A stretch of 23,975 bases of DNA from Tannerellaceae bacterium. GTDB taxonomy: Bacteria > Bacteroidota > Bacteroidia > Bacteroidales > Tannerellaceae. The notes beneath the pieces are model-generated. The model saw nothing but the letters and a program-made list of their open reading frames with translations, had not been told where the DNA came from and searched no databases. A program made the position numbers and the translations under genes. Each line of letters opens with the position of its first letter. Positions within the stretch are counted from its first letter, which is position 1. Shown here in pieces: positions 15,862 through 23,685 of the stretch. Location of the stretch: the NCBI GenBank assembly GCA_031279915.1, contig JAITHO010000085.1, positions 1 through 23,975 on the forward strand, read 5' to 3'.

Positions 15862-16360
15862 ACACAGCAGTGGGGTTGTTCTGGAGAAAAAGATTTTGGC
15901 TCAGCTACGACCTGTGTTTGTCCCCGGCAGAAATATTTACCTCAAGTACGACCCGTGTTTGTCCCCGGCAAAAAGTTTTGGGAGCAGAACAACGACTAGT
16001 GTCTGTCCAAAAAAAGTGATTGGGCACAACCTTACCCCTAGGCTGGCCCCAATCAGATTTTTTTCAAAAAAACAGTCTCTATATTGAGGCGAAAATGGCC
16101 TTTTTGGGGCAAAACCAGGCTGTGCTTGGGCTCGGCAATGATTTTTCAAGACAAAATGGCTGCTAGTTAGGCAAAATACAGTCGAATTGGCGGAAAATAG
16201 GCCGCAAAATTCCTTCCTGAAGATGATTTGGGGCCAGCCTAGGGGTATGCCTGGTTTCAGCAGCTTTTTTTGGACAAACACAGGTCTATGTTTTGGGAAA
16301 AAAATTTTTTCAGAAAACAGCTATGTGGTTGAGAGGAGCAAAAAAAGGATCGTTTGGCCC
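15862..16360 (+). repeat. Degenerate 41-bp repeat array C
   Basis: Positions 15906-15930 and 15947-15971 differ at only two bases and are 41 bp apart (GTGTTTGTCCCCGGCA in both). The following block starts 44 bp later, and diverged versions of the pattern ctgtGTTTG..GGCAAAA..TTTTT continue at about 41-bp intervals (15991, 16032, 16073, 16114, 16155, 16196, 16237, 16278, 16319). A related block lies at about 15870-15900. Fills most of the gap between two genes; no gene recognised. Confidence 0.7.
15999..16281 (+). repeat. Large imperfect inverted repeat inside array C
   Basis: 15999-16016 is the reverse complement of 16264-16281 (17 of 18 match) and 16033-16055 of 16224-16247 (all match except one inserted T). 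Both pairs are separated by a 16-nt segment on each side, so they are collinear arms of one palindrome centred near 16140, with an inner spacer of 168 nt, about four 41-bp units. Confidence 0.85.
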
Positions 16361-16445
16361 CTGCGCGGCACGGTTTAGGCCTCGGGGCATGCCGAAAAGC
16401 TCAGAAAAAGCCTTATCTTAGCGGCCCTAATGAAAGAAATTATTA

Positions 16446-19352
16446 ATGTATATGCATAGCGACAACAAATCCACCCTGCTTTTCTTATTATTACTTATAA
16501 GTTCCATACAAATCCTTAGGGCCAGAACAGATGAGGATAGCGCTCCGGCTCTATTCAAAGAAGTCGACCGGCAGAAGATGCAGCATTGGGTCGATTCAGT
16601 ATTCGATGCGATGAGCTATGACGAGCGGATAGGCCAGGTCTTTATGGTGATAGCCGACCCCTCGCCCGACGAGCGCAACATGCGCAAGATGATAACGTAC
16701 ATGGATTCGATACACATCGGCGGAGTTCTGTTCTCCAAAGGCATGCCCGCAGCCCAGGCCGAGATAACCAACCGGATGCAAGCCGCATCGCGCGTTCCTC
16801 TGCTGGTGGCTCTGGATGGCGAATGGGGGCTGTCGATGCGCCTCACCGGAACGACCCGATTCCCCCGCAACATGATGCTTGGAGCCATTGACAATGAGGA
16901 GCTCATCTACGAGTACGGCAGAGAGGTCGGACGGCAATGCCGAGAGATGGGCATACACGTGAATTTCGCCCCCGATCTCGACGTGAACAGCAACCGCAGC
17001 AATCCCGTTATCGGCACAAGATCATTTGGCGAAGATCCGAAAGCTGTTGCCAACAAAGGAATAGCCTACTCGCGCGGACTGGAAAGCGCCGGCATATTAT
17101 CCGTGGCTAAGCACTTCCCAGGGCATGGCGATACCTCCGACGATTCGCACGAGAAGCTCCCCGTTGTGAAGCACAGCCGCACCCGCCTTGATAGCATCGA
17201 GCTCTATCCGTTCAAGAGATACATAGAAGAAGGCTTAGGCGGAATCATGACAGCCCACCTTCACGTTCCTGCGCTCGACGCCGTTGAAGGCCGGCCATCA
17301 TCACTCTCCGAACCCATAGTAACAAAGCTATTGCGCGAAGAATACGGATTTGGAGGCCTAATGTTCACCGATGCCCTGGCCATGAAGGGCGCAACAACCA
17401 ACAAGGCCGACAACCCCTCTGTGAGAGCCCTACAAGCCGGCAACGACATCGTTCTCGGAACAGCTAAGCCCCAAACTGACTTCATCGCCGTCAAACAAGC
17501 CATATCCGAAGGCATACTCAACCTGAAAGATATAGAGAACAAATGCCTGAAGATATTGAAATATAAGTACGTGGCCGGACTATACGACCGCCATCCCATC
17601 CAACAAAAAGGCCTCGAAGAACGCATCAACACGCCTCACGCCGCCTGGCTCGCCGCCAAGCTAAACGCAGAAGGACTTACGCTCCTCAAAAACGATTCCG
17701 CCTTCGTACCCTTCCGCAGCAAGCCAGGGCAAAAGATAGCCGCCCTGTCGCTGGGCGAGTCGGCAAGCAATGAATTTATGGCGATGCTGAACAAGTACGA
17801 TAGCGTAGCCTGCTTCAGTTTGCCGCGCGACGCTAAAGCCCTTCAGCAACAAAAAGTATATGCCGATCTGGAGAAATACGACCTGATCGTTTGCGCCGTA
17901 CATACCGTTCGCGTGGCCGAAAGCTCCTACCTGAGGCAGCTGGCCGCAAAGCGGAACGTCGCGATAGTGTTCTTCACCCAGCCATACTTTTGCAGCAACT
18001 ATTCGAGCGCGATATCCGCCGCCAAAGCCGTACTTATGGCCTACGAAGACACTCCCCTGAGCCGATCCTATGCAGCCCAGCTGCTCTTCGGCGGAACGGC
18101 AGCCGGCGGCAAACTCCCGGTCGGAATCCCAAAGCTATTTCCTGTCGGCACCGGAATATCGACCACTCCCACGCGCCTTGGCTATCACGAACCCGAAGAA
18201 GCCGGCATAGATGCAAGCAAGCTCGCCGCCATCGACACCATAGTGGAAGCAGGACTCAAGGAGCATGCATTTCCCGGATGCCAGGTGCTCGTAGCACGAA
18301 AAGGCCTTGTGATATATGAAAAAGCCTTTGGATATTATGATTACGAAAGCCGTCAGCGCGTAAACGAGGAATCCATCTACGACCTGGCCTCGGTCACCAA
18401 AACAGTAGGCGCCCTCGCCGCAGTCATGCTGGAATACGACGCCAAGAAGTTTACGCTCAACGATAATATTGGACAGCATGTTACGAAGCTGCAGGGATCA
18501 GACAAGGAGCGACTTAGCGTCAGCGATTTGCTCTATCACCAAACAGGCGTGATCGCAACTCTGCCCTTCTCGGTTTACAAGAAAGCGGTCGTGCGCGATA
18601 GTTCGGGCGAAGGTTATAGCCTTGAGGCAGGGCGGAATTTCTTCGTAGCCGATGCATTTAGCGATACAATTATGACAACGATCCGCCAGTCGCGTTTGGG
18701 AACAAAAGGGAAGTACCTGTATAGCTGCATCAACTTCGTAATGCTTCAGCAGATGGTAGAGGCCCAGAGCGGTAGGCGGCTGGATAGCCTCCTTCGCGAT
18801 GCGATATACGACAGGATAGGAGCCCGCAAGCTCACCTACAACCCGCTCCGCAGTTTCGATACTTTGCAGATAGTTCCAACCGAGATCGACAATAGCTTCC
18901 GGAGGCAATCTCTTCGCGGATACGTTCACGACGAGGTGGCAGCTTTTCAGGGAGGAGTGTCGGGCAATGCAGGTTTGTTCTCCAATGCTAACGATCTGGC
19001 GAAGATGCTCCAGGTATATCTCAACCGCGGCAGCTACGGAGGAGAGCGATTGCTGTCGGAGGCCACCGTCGATCTCTTTACCCGATCAAAGACCCCAAGC
19101 TCCCGCCGCGGACTGGGATTCGATAAGCCCGACGCCCGACATCCGGGATCATCGCCCTGTGGAGAGCTCGCTCCGCCATCGGTTTACGGCCATACGGGAT
19201 ACACAGGCACATGCTTCTGGATAGATCCCGACAACGAACTCATCTTCATATTCCTCTCCAACCGCGTTTATCCCACCCGCGAGAACAGCAAGATAAGCAG
19301 CATGCGCATACGGCCAAGGATACAAGACGCCATATACCGCTCGATGCTATGA
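16446..19352 (+). CDS. GH3 (NagZ-like) glycosidase fused to a beta-lactamase-like domain
   Basis: 968 residues with an N-terminal signal (about 1-26). Residues about 40-390 are a GH3 N-domain of the beta-N-acetylglucosaminidase type: KHFPGHGDTSDDSH starts at K222 (with the NagZ-type acid/base pair, D..H235) and the nucleophile is in FTDALAMKG (D309). A GH3 C-domain-like region follows to about 590. Residues about 610-968 resemble class C beta-lactamase/penicillin-binding esterases: SVTK (S649-K652), Y759-S-C761 and HTG (H916-G918). This fusion is common in Bacteroidota and points to envelope peptidoglycan or muropeptide processing. The stop codon overlaps the next start by 4 nt (ATGA), so this is the first gene of a four-gene operon. 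A second in-frame ATG is at 16452. A weak -7-like TATCTTAG lies at 16414. Confidence 0.9.
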   Translation: MYMHSDNKSTLLFLLLLISSIQILRARTDEDSAPALFKEVDRQKMQHWVDSVFDAMSYDERIGQVFMVIADPSPDERNMRKMITYMDSIHIGGVLFSKGMPAAQAEITNRMQAASRVPLLVALDGEWGLSMRLTGTTRFPRNMMLGAIDNEELIYEYGREVGRQCREMGIHVNFAPDLDVNSNRSNPVIGTRSFGEDPKAVANKGIAYSRGLESAGILSVAKHFPGHGDTSDDSHEKLPVVKHSRTRLDSIELYPFKRYIEEGLGGIMTAHLHVPALDAVEGRPSSLSEPIVTKLLREEYGFGGLMFTDALAMKGATTNKADNPSVRALQAGNDIVLGTAKPQTDFIAVKQAISEGILNLKDIENKCLKILKYKYVAGLYDRHPIQQKGLEERINTPHAAWLAAKLNAEGLTLLKNDSAFVPFRSKPGQKIAALSLGESASNEFMAMLNKYDSVACFSLPRDAKALQQQKVYADLEKYDLIVCAVHTVRVAESSYLRQLAAKRNVAIVFFTQPYFCSNYSSAISAAKAVLMAYEDTPLSRSYAAQLLFGGTAAGGKLPVGIPKLFPVGTGISTTPTRLGYHEPEEAGIDASKLAAIDTIVEAGLKEHAFPGCQVLVARKGLVIYEKAFGYYDYESRQRVNEESIYDLASVTKTVGALAAVMLEYDAKKFTLNDNIGQHVTKLQGSDKERLSVSDLLYHQTGVIATLPFSVYKKAVVRDSSGEGYSLEAGRNFFVADAFSDTIMTTIRQSRLGTKGKYLYSCINFVMLQQMVEAQSGRRLDSLLRDAIYDRIGARKLTYNPLRSFDTLQIVPTEIDNSFRRQSLRGYVHDEVAAFQGGVSGNAGLFSNANDLAKMLQVYLNRGSYGGERLLSEATVDLFTRSKTPSSRRGLGFDKPDARHPGSSPCGELAPPSVYGHTGYTGTCFWIDPDNELIFIFLSNRVYPTRENSKISSMRIRPRIQDAIYRSML

Positions 19353-20230
19353 CAGTTGCAGAGCTTTGGCGAACAAAGAAGGTATGGCTTATAGCGCTTG
19401 CCGTGGCGCTCGCAGGATGCGGCCGGCGAACGGAGAAGAGCTTCATCGCCGTAACCATCGAGCCTCAACGATACTTTGCCGATAAAATAGCCGGCAATCG
19501 ATTCGAGATCTATACCGTTGTGCCTCCGGGTCAAAGTCCGGAGACTTACGATGCCACTCCGCGGCAGATGCTGCGCTTCAACCAATGCTCCGCATATCTG
19601 CTGATGGGTAGCCAGATCGGATTCGAGCAGGCCTGGATCCAGAGCATCATCGCCAACAATCCGAGCATGAAGGCCTTCAACCTCTCCGAGGGCTTCCGCC
19701 TCATCAGTGATGAGAACTCCGTTGGCGACAATCGCCATCACCATGCCGGAGGGGTCGATCCGCATGTTTGGAGCTCCGTCGAAGGAGCTCGTACGATTGC
19801 CGCAAATACATTCCGAGCCTTCGCAGAAATCGATCCCGCCGGCGAACCTATATATCGAGAGAACTACATCAAGCTCACGAACGAAATCAATGCAACCGAC
19901 TCCCTTATCCGATCGATCTTAGCTCCTCTGGAGCGATCGGCCTTCATCATCTATCATCCGGCCCTGACGTACTTCGCACGCGAGTATAATCTCGAACAGC
20001 TAAGCATAGAATTAGACGGGAAAGAACCGTCGCCCCAGCGCCTGAAGGAGCTTGTTGATGCGGTGAAGACGCACAACGTTCGGGTGATTTTCATCCAGCA
20101 GGAATTTGATCCGAACAATGCCCGCCGACTTGCCGAAGCAACCGGATGCCGCCTTGTGAGCATCAATCTCCAAGCCTACGATTGGAGCCGCGAGATGATC
20201 CGTTTAGCCAAAGCCTTAGCCGATGAATGA
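19349..20230 (+). CDS. ZnuA-like metal-binding lipoprotein (ABC importer)
   Basis: 293 residues from the ATG at 19349, which overlaps the previous stop by 4 nt and puts a lipoprotein signal (LAGC, C24) at the right place; a longer upstream frame would cover coding sequence of the glycosidase. The fold is cluster A-I substrate-binding (ZnuA/TroA). Metal ligands that can be placed: H139 in DPHVW and H203 in IYHPALTY. In the first ligand site, typically SPHxYEP, this protein reads SPETYDA (E65), so Glu replaces His. A His-rich loop, NRHHHAGGVD, precedes H139. Likely cargo is zinc or manganese. The ATPase gene overlaps it by 8 nt; a membrane permease gene is missing from the cluster. Confidence 0.86.
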   Translation: MTVAELWRTKKVWLIALAVALAGCGRRTEKSFIAVTIEPQRYFADKIAGNRFEIYTVVPPGQSPETYDATPRQMLRFNQCSAYLLMGSQIGFEQAWIQSIIANNPSMKAFNLSEGFRLISDENSVGDNRHHHAGGVDPHVWSSVEGARTIAANTFRAFAEIDPAGEPIYRENYIKLTNEINATDSLIRSILAPLERSAFIIYHPALTYFAREYNLEQLSIELDGKEPSPQRLKELVDAVKTHNVRVIFIQQEFDPNNARRLAEATGCRLVSINLQAYDWSREMIRLAKALADE

Positions 20231-20876
20231 GCTCATTGTCCTCGAAAATATTTCGGCTGCATATACGGCTCAGGCCGAAGTCATACTGAAAGATGTATCG
20301 CTCACGCTGTACAAGGCGGATTTCCTCGGAATCACGGGCCCGAACGGCGGAGGCAAGACTACGTTGCTGAAAATCATTCTCGGACTGCTTAAGCCTGTTG
20401 GAGGCAGCATCCGGTTCTTTCAGCAAGGGGAGGAAGTTGCATCGCTCAAGATGGGCTATCTCCCGCAAGTAAATCTGATCGACAAGAAGTACCCCATTTC
20501 CGTGCGAGAGGTAATCAGCTCAGGGCTCGTGTCCGACAAACCTCTCTTTCGCTCCTTCAGCAGAGAGCAACGACAGCGCATAGATCGTACGATTGAGCAG
20601 ATGGGACTCGCCGAGCTGGCACGTCGGCCCATTGGAGAGCTCTCGGGCGGGCAGCTCCAGCGAACGCTCCTCGGACGAGCCATCATCGGCAAGCCGAAAG
20701 TCCTCATACTCGACGAACCGGATTCGTATATAGACACAGCCTTCGAAACTCATTTCTACGAATTGCTGGGAGAGATCCGGCATGAAAGCGCAGTTATCCT
20801 CGTTTCGCACAATCTTGCCAACATGGAGAAGCTCGCAACACGTATTATCCGCATCGACAAAACAATCATTTTATAA
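20223..20876 (+). CDS. ABC transporter ATPase, ZnuC-like
   Basis: 217 residues. Walker A GPNGGGKTT at residues 39-47, signature LSGGQ at 140-144, Walker B VLILDEPD at about 159-166 and an H-loop VSHN at about 195-198. Length and spacing match metal-type importers (ZnuC/MntB). The start overlaps the lipoprotein gene by 8 nt. The downstream neighbour is a peptidase, not the expected permease, so the membrane subunit must be encoded elsewhere, or the ATPase serves another permease. In the Walker B loop the usual LDEPT reads LDEPD. Confidence 0.9.
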   Translation: MNELIVLENISAAYTAQAEVILKDVSLTLYKADFLGITGPNGGGKTTLLKIILGLLKPVGGSIRFFQQGEEVASLKMGYLPQVNLIDKKYPISVREVISSGLVSDKPLFRSFSREQRQRIDRTIEQMGLAELARRPIGELSGGQLQRTLLGRAIIGKPKVLILDEPDSYIDTAFETHFYELLGEIRHESAVILVSHNLANMEKLATRIIRIDKTIIL

Positions 20877-20882
20877 ACACGC

Positions 20883-22172
20883 ATGAATATGACACGCACA
20901 TTGTTCACACTCTCACTGTCGCTCCTCCTGTCGCTGAATATATTCGCAGCAACGGAGCTGAAGGCGAAACTCGAAGCTTTGGAAAACGTTAGCAGGATAG
21001 AAGCTTTGGAATCAAGCTTCGCCGAGAAATATGTATTCCGAGTAACCCAACCTCTTGACCACAATAATCCCGAAGCGGGAAAGTTCGACCAGCGGGTGGT
21101 TGTATGCCATGTTGGATTCGACAGGCCAACCGTTATCGTAACCGAAGGATATGGCGGACGATACGCCCTCACTTCGCGGTATAGAGAGGAGCTATCGGCG
21201 CTCTTCGACGCTAACATAGTTTTTGTGGAGCACCGCTATTTCCTCGAATCTACTCCGGAGCCTCTTGACTGGACATACCTCACGGCCCAGAACTCAGCCT
21301 TCGACCTCCATCACGTGCGCAGCCTCTTCAGGGACATCTATCCTGGGAAATGGATAAGCACGGGCATCAGCAAGGGCGGACAAACCGCCATGATTTATCG
21401 CACATTCTTCCCCGACGACGTCGACATCTCCGTGCCATACGTTGCGCCCCTCTGCCGAGGAGTGGAAGACGGACGCCATGAGCCTTTCCTCCGAAAGGTC
21501 GGAACGCGCTCGGAGCGCAGGCAAATACGCGACTTCCAGATCGAGGCTCTCAAGCGCAAGGCCACCCTCGTTCCGATGCTTGAGAAGCTCGCCAAGGAGA
21601 AGCAGATGACATTCCGCGCGCCAATGGCCGAAATATTCGACTACTGCGTGCTCGAATATTCATTCGCTTTCTGGCAATGGGGCACGTCCTTTAAGCTCAT
21701 TCCGCCGCTCACGGCCAACGACAGCATAATCTTCGAGCATCTTGTGGAGATTTGCGATCCCGACTATTTCTCGGACAATCAATCGGAGAGCTCCTTCTTC
21801 GTACAGGCTGCCCGCGAGCTGGGCTACTACGGATACGAGCTCAAGCCCTTCCGCAAGTACCTCAGCGTGCGCGAATCAAGCGGATACCTTGCCCGCCTGA
21901 TGGTTCCGCAATCGGCTCTCCCCCAAACATTCGATCCGGCCCTGTACAACAAAATCTACAACTATCTGAAGGAAAATGATCCGAAGATGATATTCATTTA
22001 CGGCGAAATTGATCCCTGGAGCGCCGTGCATGCCCCGCGCTTCAGAGGCAAGGTGAATCAGCAGCTATATTTTCAGCCGCGCGGCAGCCATCGCACCCGC
22101 ATCAACACAATGCCAAACGATATGAAACAGCAGATTATCGCCCAGATAACCGAATGGCTGACGGAAAAATGA
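20883..22172 (+). CDS. S37-type (PS-10) tripeptidyl aminopeptidase, exported
   Basis: 429 residues with a signal peptide (about 1-22, ending IFAA). It belongs to the alpha/beta hydrolase family Peptidase_S37. The catalytic triad can be assigned: S163 in GISKGG, D377 in YGEIDPW and H403 in RGSHRTR. Oxyanion and N-terminal segments (VTEGYGGRYA, VFVEHRYF) also fit. It starts 6 nt after the ATPase stop, so it is the last gene of the operon; a second in-frame ATG is at 20889. Likely role: periplasmic release of N-terminal peptides from imported proteins or peptides. Why it is co-transcribed with a metal importer is unclear. Confidence 0.86.
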   Translation: MNMTRTLFTLSLSLLLSLNIFAATELKAKLEALENVSRIEALESSFAEKYVFRVTQPLDHNNPEAGKFDQRVVVCHVGFDRPTVIVTEGYGGRYALTSRYREELSALFDANIVFVEHRYFLESTPEPLDWTYLTAQNSAFDLHHVRSLFRDIYPGKWISTGISKGGQTAMIYRTFFPDDVDISVPYVAPLCRGVEDGRHEPFLRKVGTRSERRQIRDFQIEALKRKATLVPMLEKLAKEKQMTFRAPMAEIFDYCVLEYSFAFWQWGTSFKLIPPLTANDSIIFEHLVEICDPDYFSDNQSESSFFVQAARELGYYGYELKPFRKYLSVRESSGYLARLMVPQSALPQTFDPALYNKIYNYLKENDPKMIFIYGEIDPWSAVHAPRFRGKVNQQLYFQPRGSHRTRINTMPNDMKQQIIAQITEWLTEK

Positions 22173-22251
22173 TCGCAACTGTTTAACGACTCGCAAAGAT
22201 TATAGTTAATTAAAACAATGGAATTGATAATCGCCGAGTATCTCGCGAGCT

Positions 22252-22259
22252 TACCTTTG
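22252..22259 (+). promoter_or_regulatory. Candidate -7 promoter element of a small RNA
   Basis: TACCTTTG matches TAnnTTTG. The next convincing structure downstream is the terminator at 22330-22366, with no coding frame between them. The -33 box is unclear: a TTG at 22224 lies 25 bp upstream, which is too far. Confidence 0.5.
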
Positions 22260-22265
22260 CGCAGT

Positions 22266-22366
22266 AATTAATAGTTCTCATAAAGTATAACTCAACAAAC
22301 ATTTTTTATTTTAAGTTAATTATATTCGGGGAGGGTTGCCGTGAGGCAGTTCTCCTTTTTCTTTTT
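22266..22366 (+). ncRNA. Candidate small RNA, about 100 nt
   Basis: The start is predicted from TACCTTTG at 22252-22259 and the end from the terminator. The 5' part is AT-rich and single-stranded (about 22266-22329), with runs such as ATTTTTTATTTTAAGTTAA, and the 3' part is the terminator hairpin. The AT-rich part does not code. Conserved small RNAs of Bacteroidales have a similar outline, for example the Bacteroidales-1 motif, but I cannot confirm membership without a covariance search. It could also be a read-through leader or a terminator of the S37 gene. Confidence 0.4.
22330..22366 (+). terminator. Rho-independent terminator
   Basis: GGAGGGTTGCC (22330-22340) pairs with GGCAGTTCTCC (22345-22355) over 11 bp with three G-T wobbles and a GTGA tetraloop, followed by TTTTTCTTTTT (22356-22366). 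Confidence 0.85.
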
Positions 22367-22408
22367 ATGCCCGCGGAGGATGCTTCGATTTGCAGAGTGC
22401 GTAAACTG

Positions 22409-22446
22409 ACTGCCCCCCAAACGTTCTACAACTTTTGGGGGGCAGT
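22409..22446. repeat. Perfect 13-bp hairpin with a poly-C/poly-G stem
   Basis: ACTGCCCCCCAAA (22409-22421) pairs exactly with TTTGGGGGGCAGT (22434-22446); loop of 12 nt. It lies between the terminator and the end of the minus-strand genes, and has no T run on either side. Confidence 0.88.
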
Positions 22447-22486
22447 TTGCAAGTAGAGAATGCCTTGCCTCAGCTTGGCAACCGGC

Positions 22487-22954
22487 TTAGAGCAGGGATC
22501 GCCACCAATCAGGATAGAAGGAACATGCTATCATGCTTCCAATGATTCCCGAACCTATCGCCGCAAGCAACCACAATATAATATTGACAAGTTTCCGGCT
22601 GGTGAATCTTGCTATTGCCCTGCGTATATGGACTTCGTTATCAATAAGGAGTTCTTCTAATAACGCATGTTTTGCGTGTACTTCTTTAAAAAGTTCAAGC
22701 GCACTATCTATATCTCTACCTGCCGTCTTTTTGGCATCCTGTATGCTTTTGACGATGACGTTCCTTTGCATTTTGTAGTTGATATAGAAATCTCCGTCGC
22801 TTATCGTTGAAATGTCAACATGCTTCGTTCGTTTTTCGAATTTAATGACAGTAACCTCATACAATTTTACACTTAAAAATTTGTAGCAATCGAGATGCAT
22901 CCTATCTATGTGCGATTTTGCTTTTTTTGAGCTGCTCATCAACAAAGGCCTCAT
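22487..22954 (-). CDS. 3' part of a frameshifted gene: coiled, C-terminally membrane-anchored protein
   Basis: Reads in a frame +1 relative to the frame encoded at 22902-23129. The conserved-looking part runs from AKSHIDRMHLDCYKF to the C-terminus and ends in a single membrane helix (WLLAAIGSGIIGSMIACSF) followed by PDWWRSLL. The middle is Lys/Glu/Asp-rich and helical. The ATG at 22954 lies inside the shadow of the upstream frame, so it is probably not a true start; removing one A in the A7 run at 22922-22928 joins both parts into one protein of about 214 residues. Not recognised as a known family; AT-rich like its neighbour. No function assigned. Confidence 0.62.
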   Translation of the reverse strand: MRPLLMSSSKKAKSHIDRMHLDCYKFLSVKLYEVTVIKFEKRTKHVDISTISDGDFYINYKMQRNVIVKSIQDAKKTAGRDIDSALELFKEVHAKHALLEELLIDNEVHIRRAIARFTSRKLVNIILWLLAAIGSGIIGSMIACSFYPDWWRSLL

Positions 22955-23129
22955 TGTTTATGTCTTGATAGCATCTGGCCACGTGATCATTGAATGCACG
23001 TATTTCATTAAGGATTGGAACAGGGAACTCTTCAAACCTTGCTTCTATTTCACTAATCAAAGGTCTGATTTCGGTAGAATAAGTATCATACAATGGGGAG
23101 CACTTCGAAATAAAATTTGAATCCTGCAT
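22902..23129 (-). CDS. 5' part of the frameshifted gene (unknown function)
   Basis: 75 codons, ending at a TAG shortly after the A7 run (22922-22928). It contains EIRPLISEIEARFEEFP and EIRAFNDHVARCY, the style of a helical domain that continues naturally into AKSHIDRMHLDCYKF after a +1 shift. Its ATG at 23129 overlaps the stop of the upstream gene (TAATG), which suggests translational coupling and supports that start. Not recognised as a known family. Confidence 0.6.
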   Translation of the reverse strand: MQDSNFISKCSPLYDTYSTEIRPLISEIEARFEEFPVPILNEIRAFNDHVARCYQDINNEAFVDEQLKKSKIAHR

Positions 23130-23410
23130 TACTTAAGCAAGCGAAGCGAATCAATAAACTTGTCTAACTTCTTCTCATCAAACTGAAATACGCGGTTAAG
23201 ATACAGATAGGGAGAGCCACGGCCTATCAAGCGCATATCAGTATTCGGCTTGAAAGTAAGTTTCTTGCCAATCTTCTTTTCAATCCTTGCGTGGATCTCT
23301 TCAATATCCATAGATTGCATCTCTTCGTATGAAATGCCTGTTGCTCGCAGTAGCGATTCTTTGGTTGGGTCGCTTGATGTTGGTTGCACTGCTACATTTT
23401 TTGCGCTCAT
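23129..23410 (-). CDS. Hypothetical protein, first gene of the minus-strand unit
   Basis: 93 residues, cytoplasmic, without signal or membrane segment. The N-terminal 20 residues are low complexity. Then a helical stretch (EEMQSMDIEEIHARIEKKIGKK) and a C-terminal part with GRGSPYLYLNR and a Lys/Asp-rich helix (FDEKKLDKFIDSL). It overlaps the next gene by one base (TAATG), and has its own promoter at 23462-23491, about 50 nt upstream of the ATG. AT-rich relative to the rest of the window. I do not recognise it. The two-gene layout (small soluble protein coupled to a membrane-anchored partner) resembles toxin-antitoxin or defence-type pairs, but this is only inference. Confidence 0.66.
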   Translation of the reverse strand: MSAKNVAVQPTSSDPTKESLLRATGISYEEMQSMDIEEIHARIEKKIGKKLTFKPNTDMRLIGRGSPYLYLNRVFQFDEKKLDKFIDSLRLLK

Positions 23411-23461
23411 AAAATTTTAATTATAGGTGAATAAATACTCTATGACAATGTTTTCTAAGCG

Positions 23462-23491
23462 CAAAGTTATCAGAATTAAGTGTTAATCAAA
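23462..23491 (-). promoter_or_regulatory. Promoter of the minus-strand gene pair
   Basis: On the minus strand, TAACTTTG (23469-23462) fits TAnnTTTG and TTTG (23491-23488) lies 18 bp upstream. Predicted transcription start is near 23455, about 45 nt before the ATG. Confidence 0.65.
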
Positions 23492-23685
23492 ATGCTGACA
23501 GGGAAGTTGGCGTGAGTAAAAACATTTGAAGATGATAAGCGCCTATCATATTTTTGGCCATATAACTAAAAATAAAGCGAAATGAGATGGCTTCTGATAC
23601 GCGAAAATTGGCGCCGACGGAGCGTGACGGCAAATGGGGATTTCTGGATGCGGATACCGGCGAGGCGCTGCGAGGCGAAGGAGCA

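Noticed and set aside
15896..16378. Short frames in both directions over array C
   Set aside because: Low complexity and Phe/Lys-rich, dictated by repeats; no start signal and no similarity to known proteins.
19211..19348. Longer start for the ZnuA-like gene
   Set aside because: The extra 46 residues overlap the end of the glycosidase gene and would bury the signal peptide; the 4-nt overlapping ATG at 19349 fits a lipoprotein signal.
22922..22929. Programmed -1 ribosomal slippage in the A7 run
   Set aside because: The shift needed to join the parts is +1, not -1, and the zero-frame codons do not form the usual slippery heptamer; a mutation, error or phase variation is more likely.
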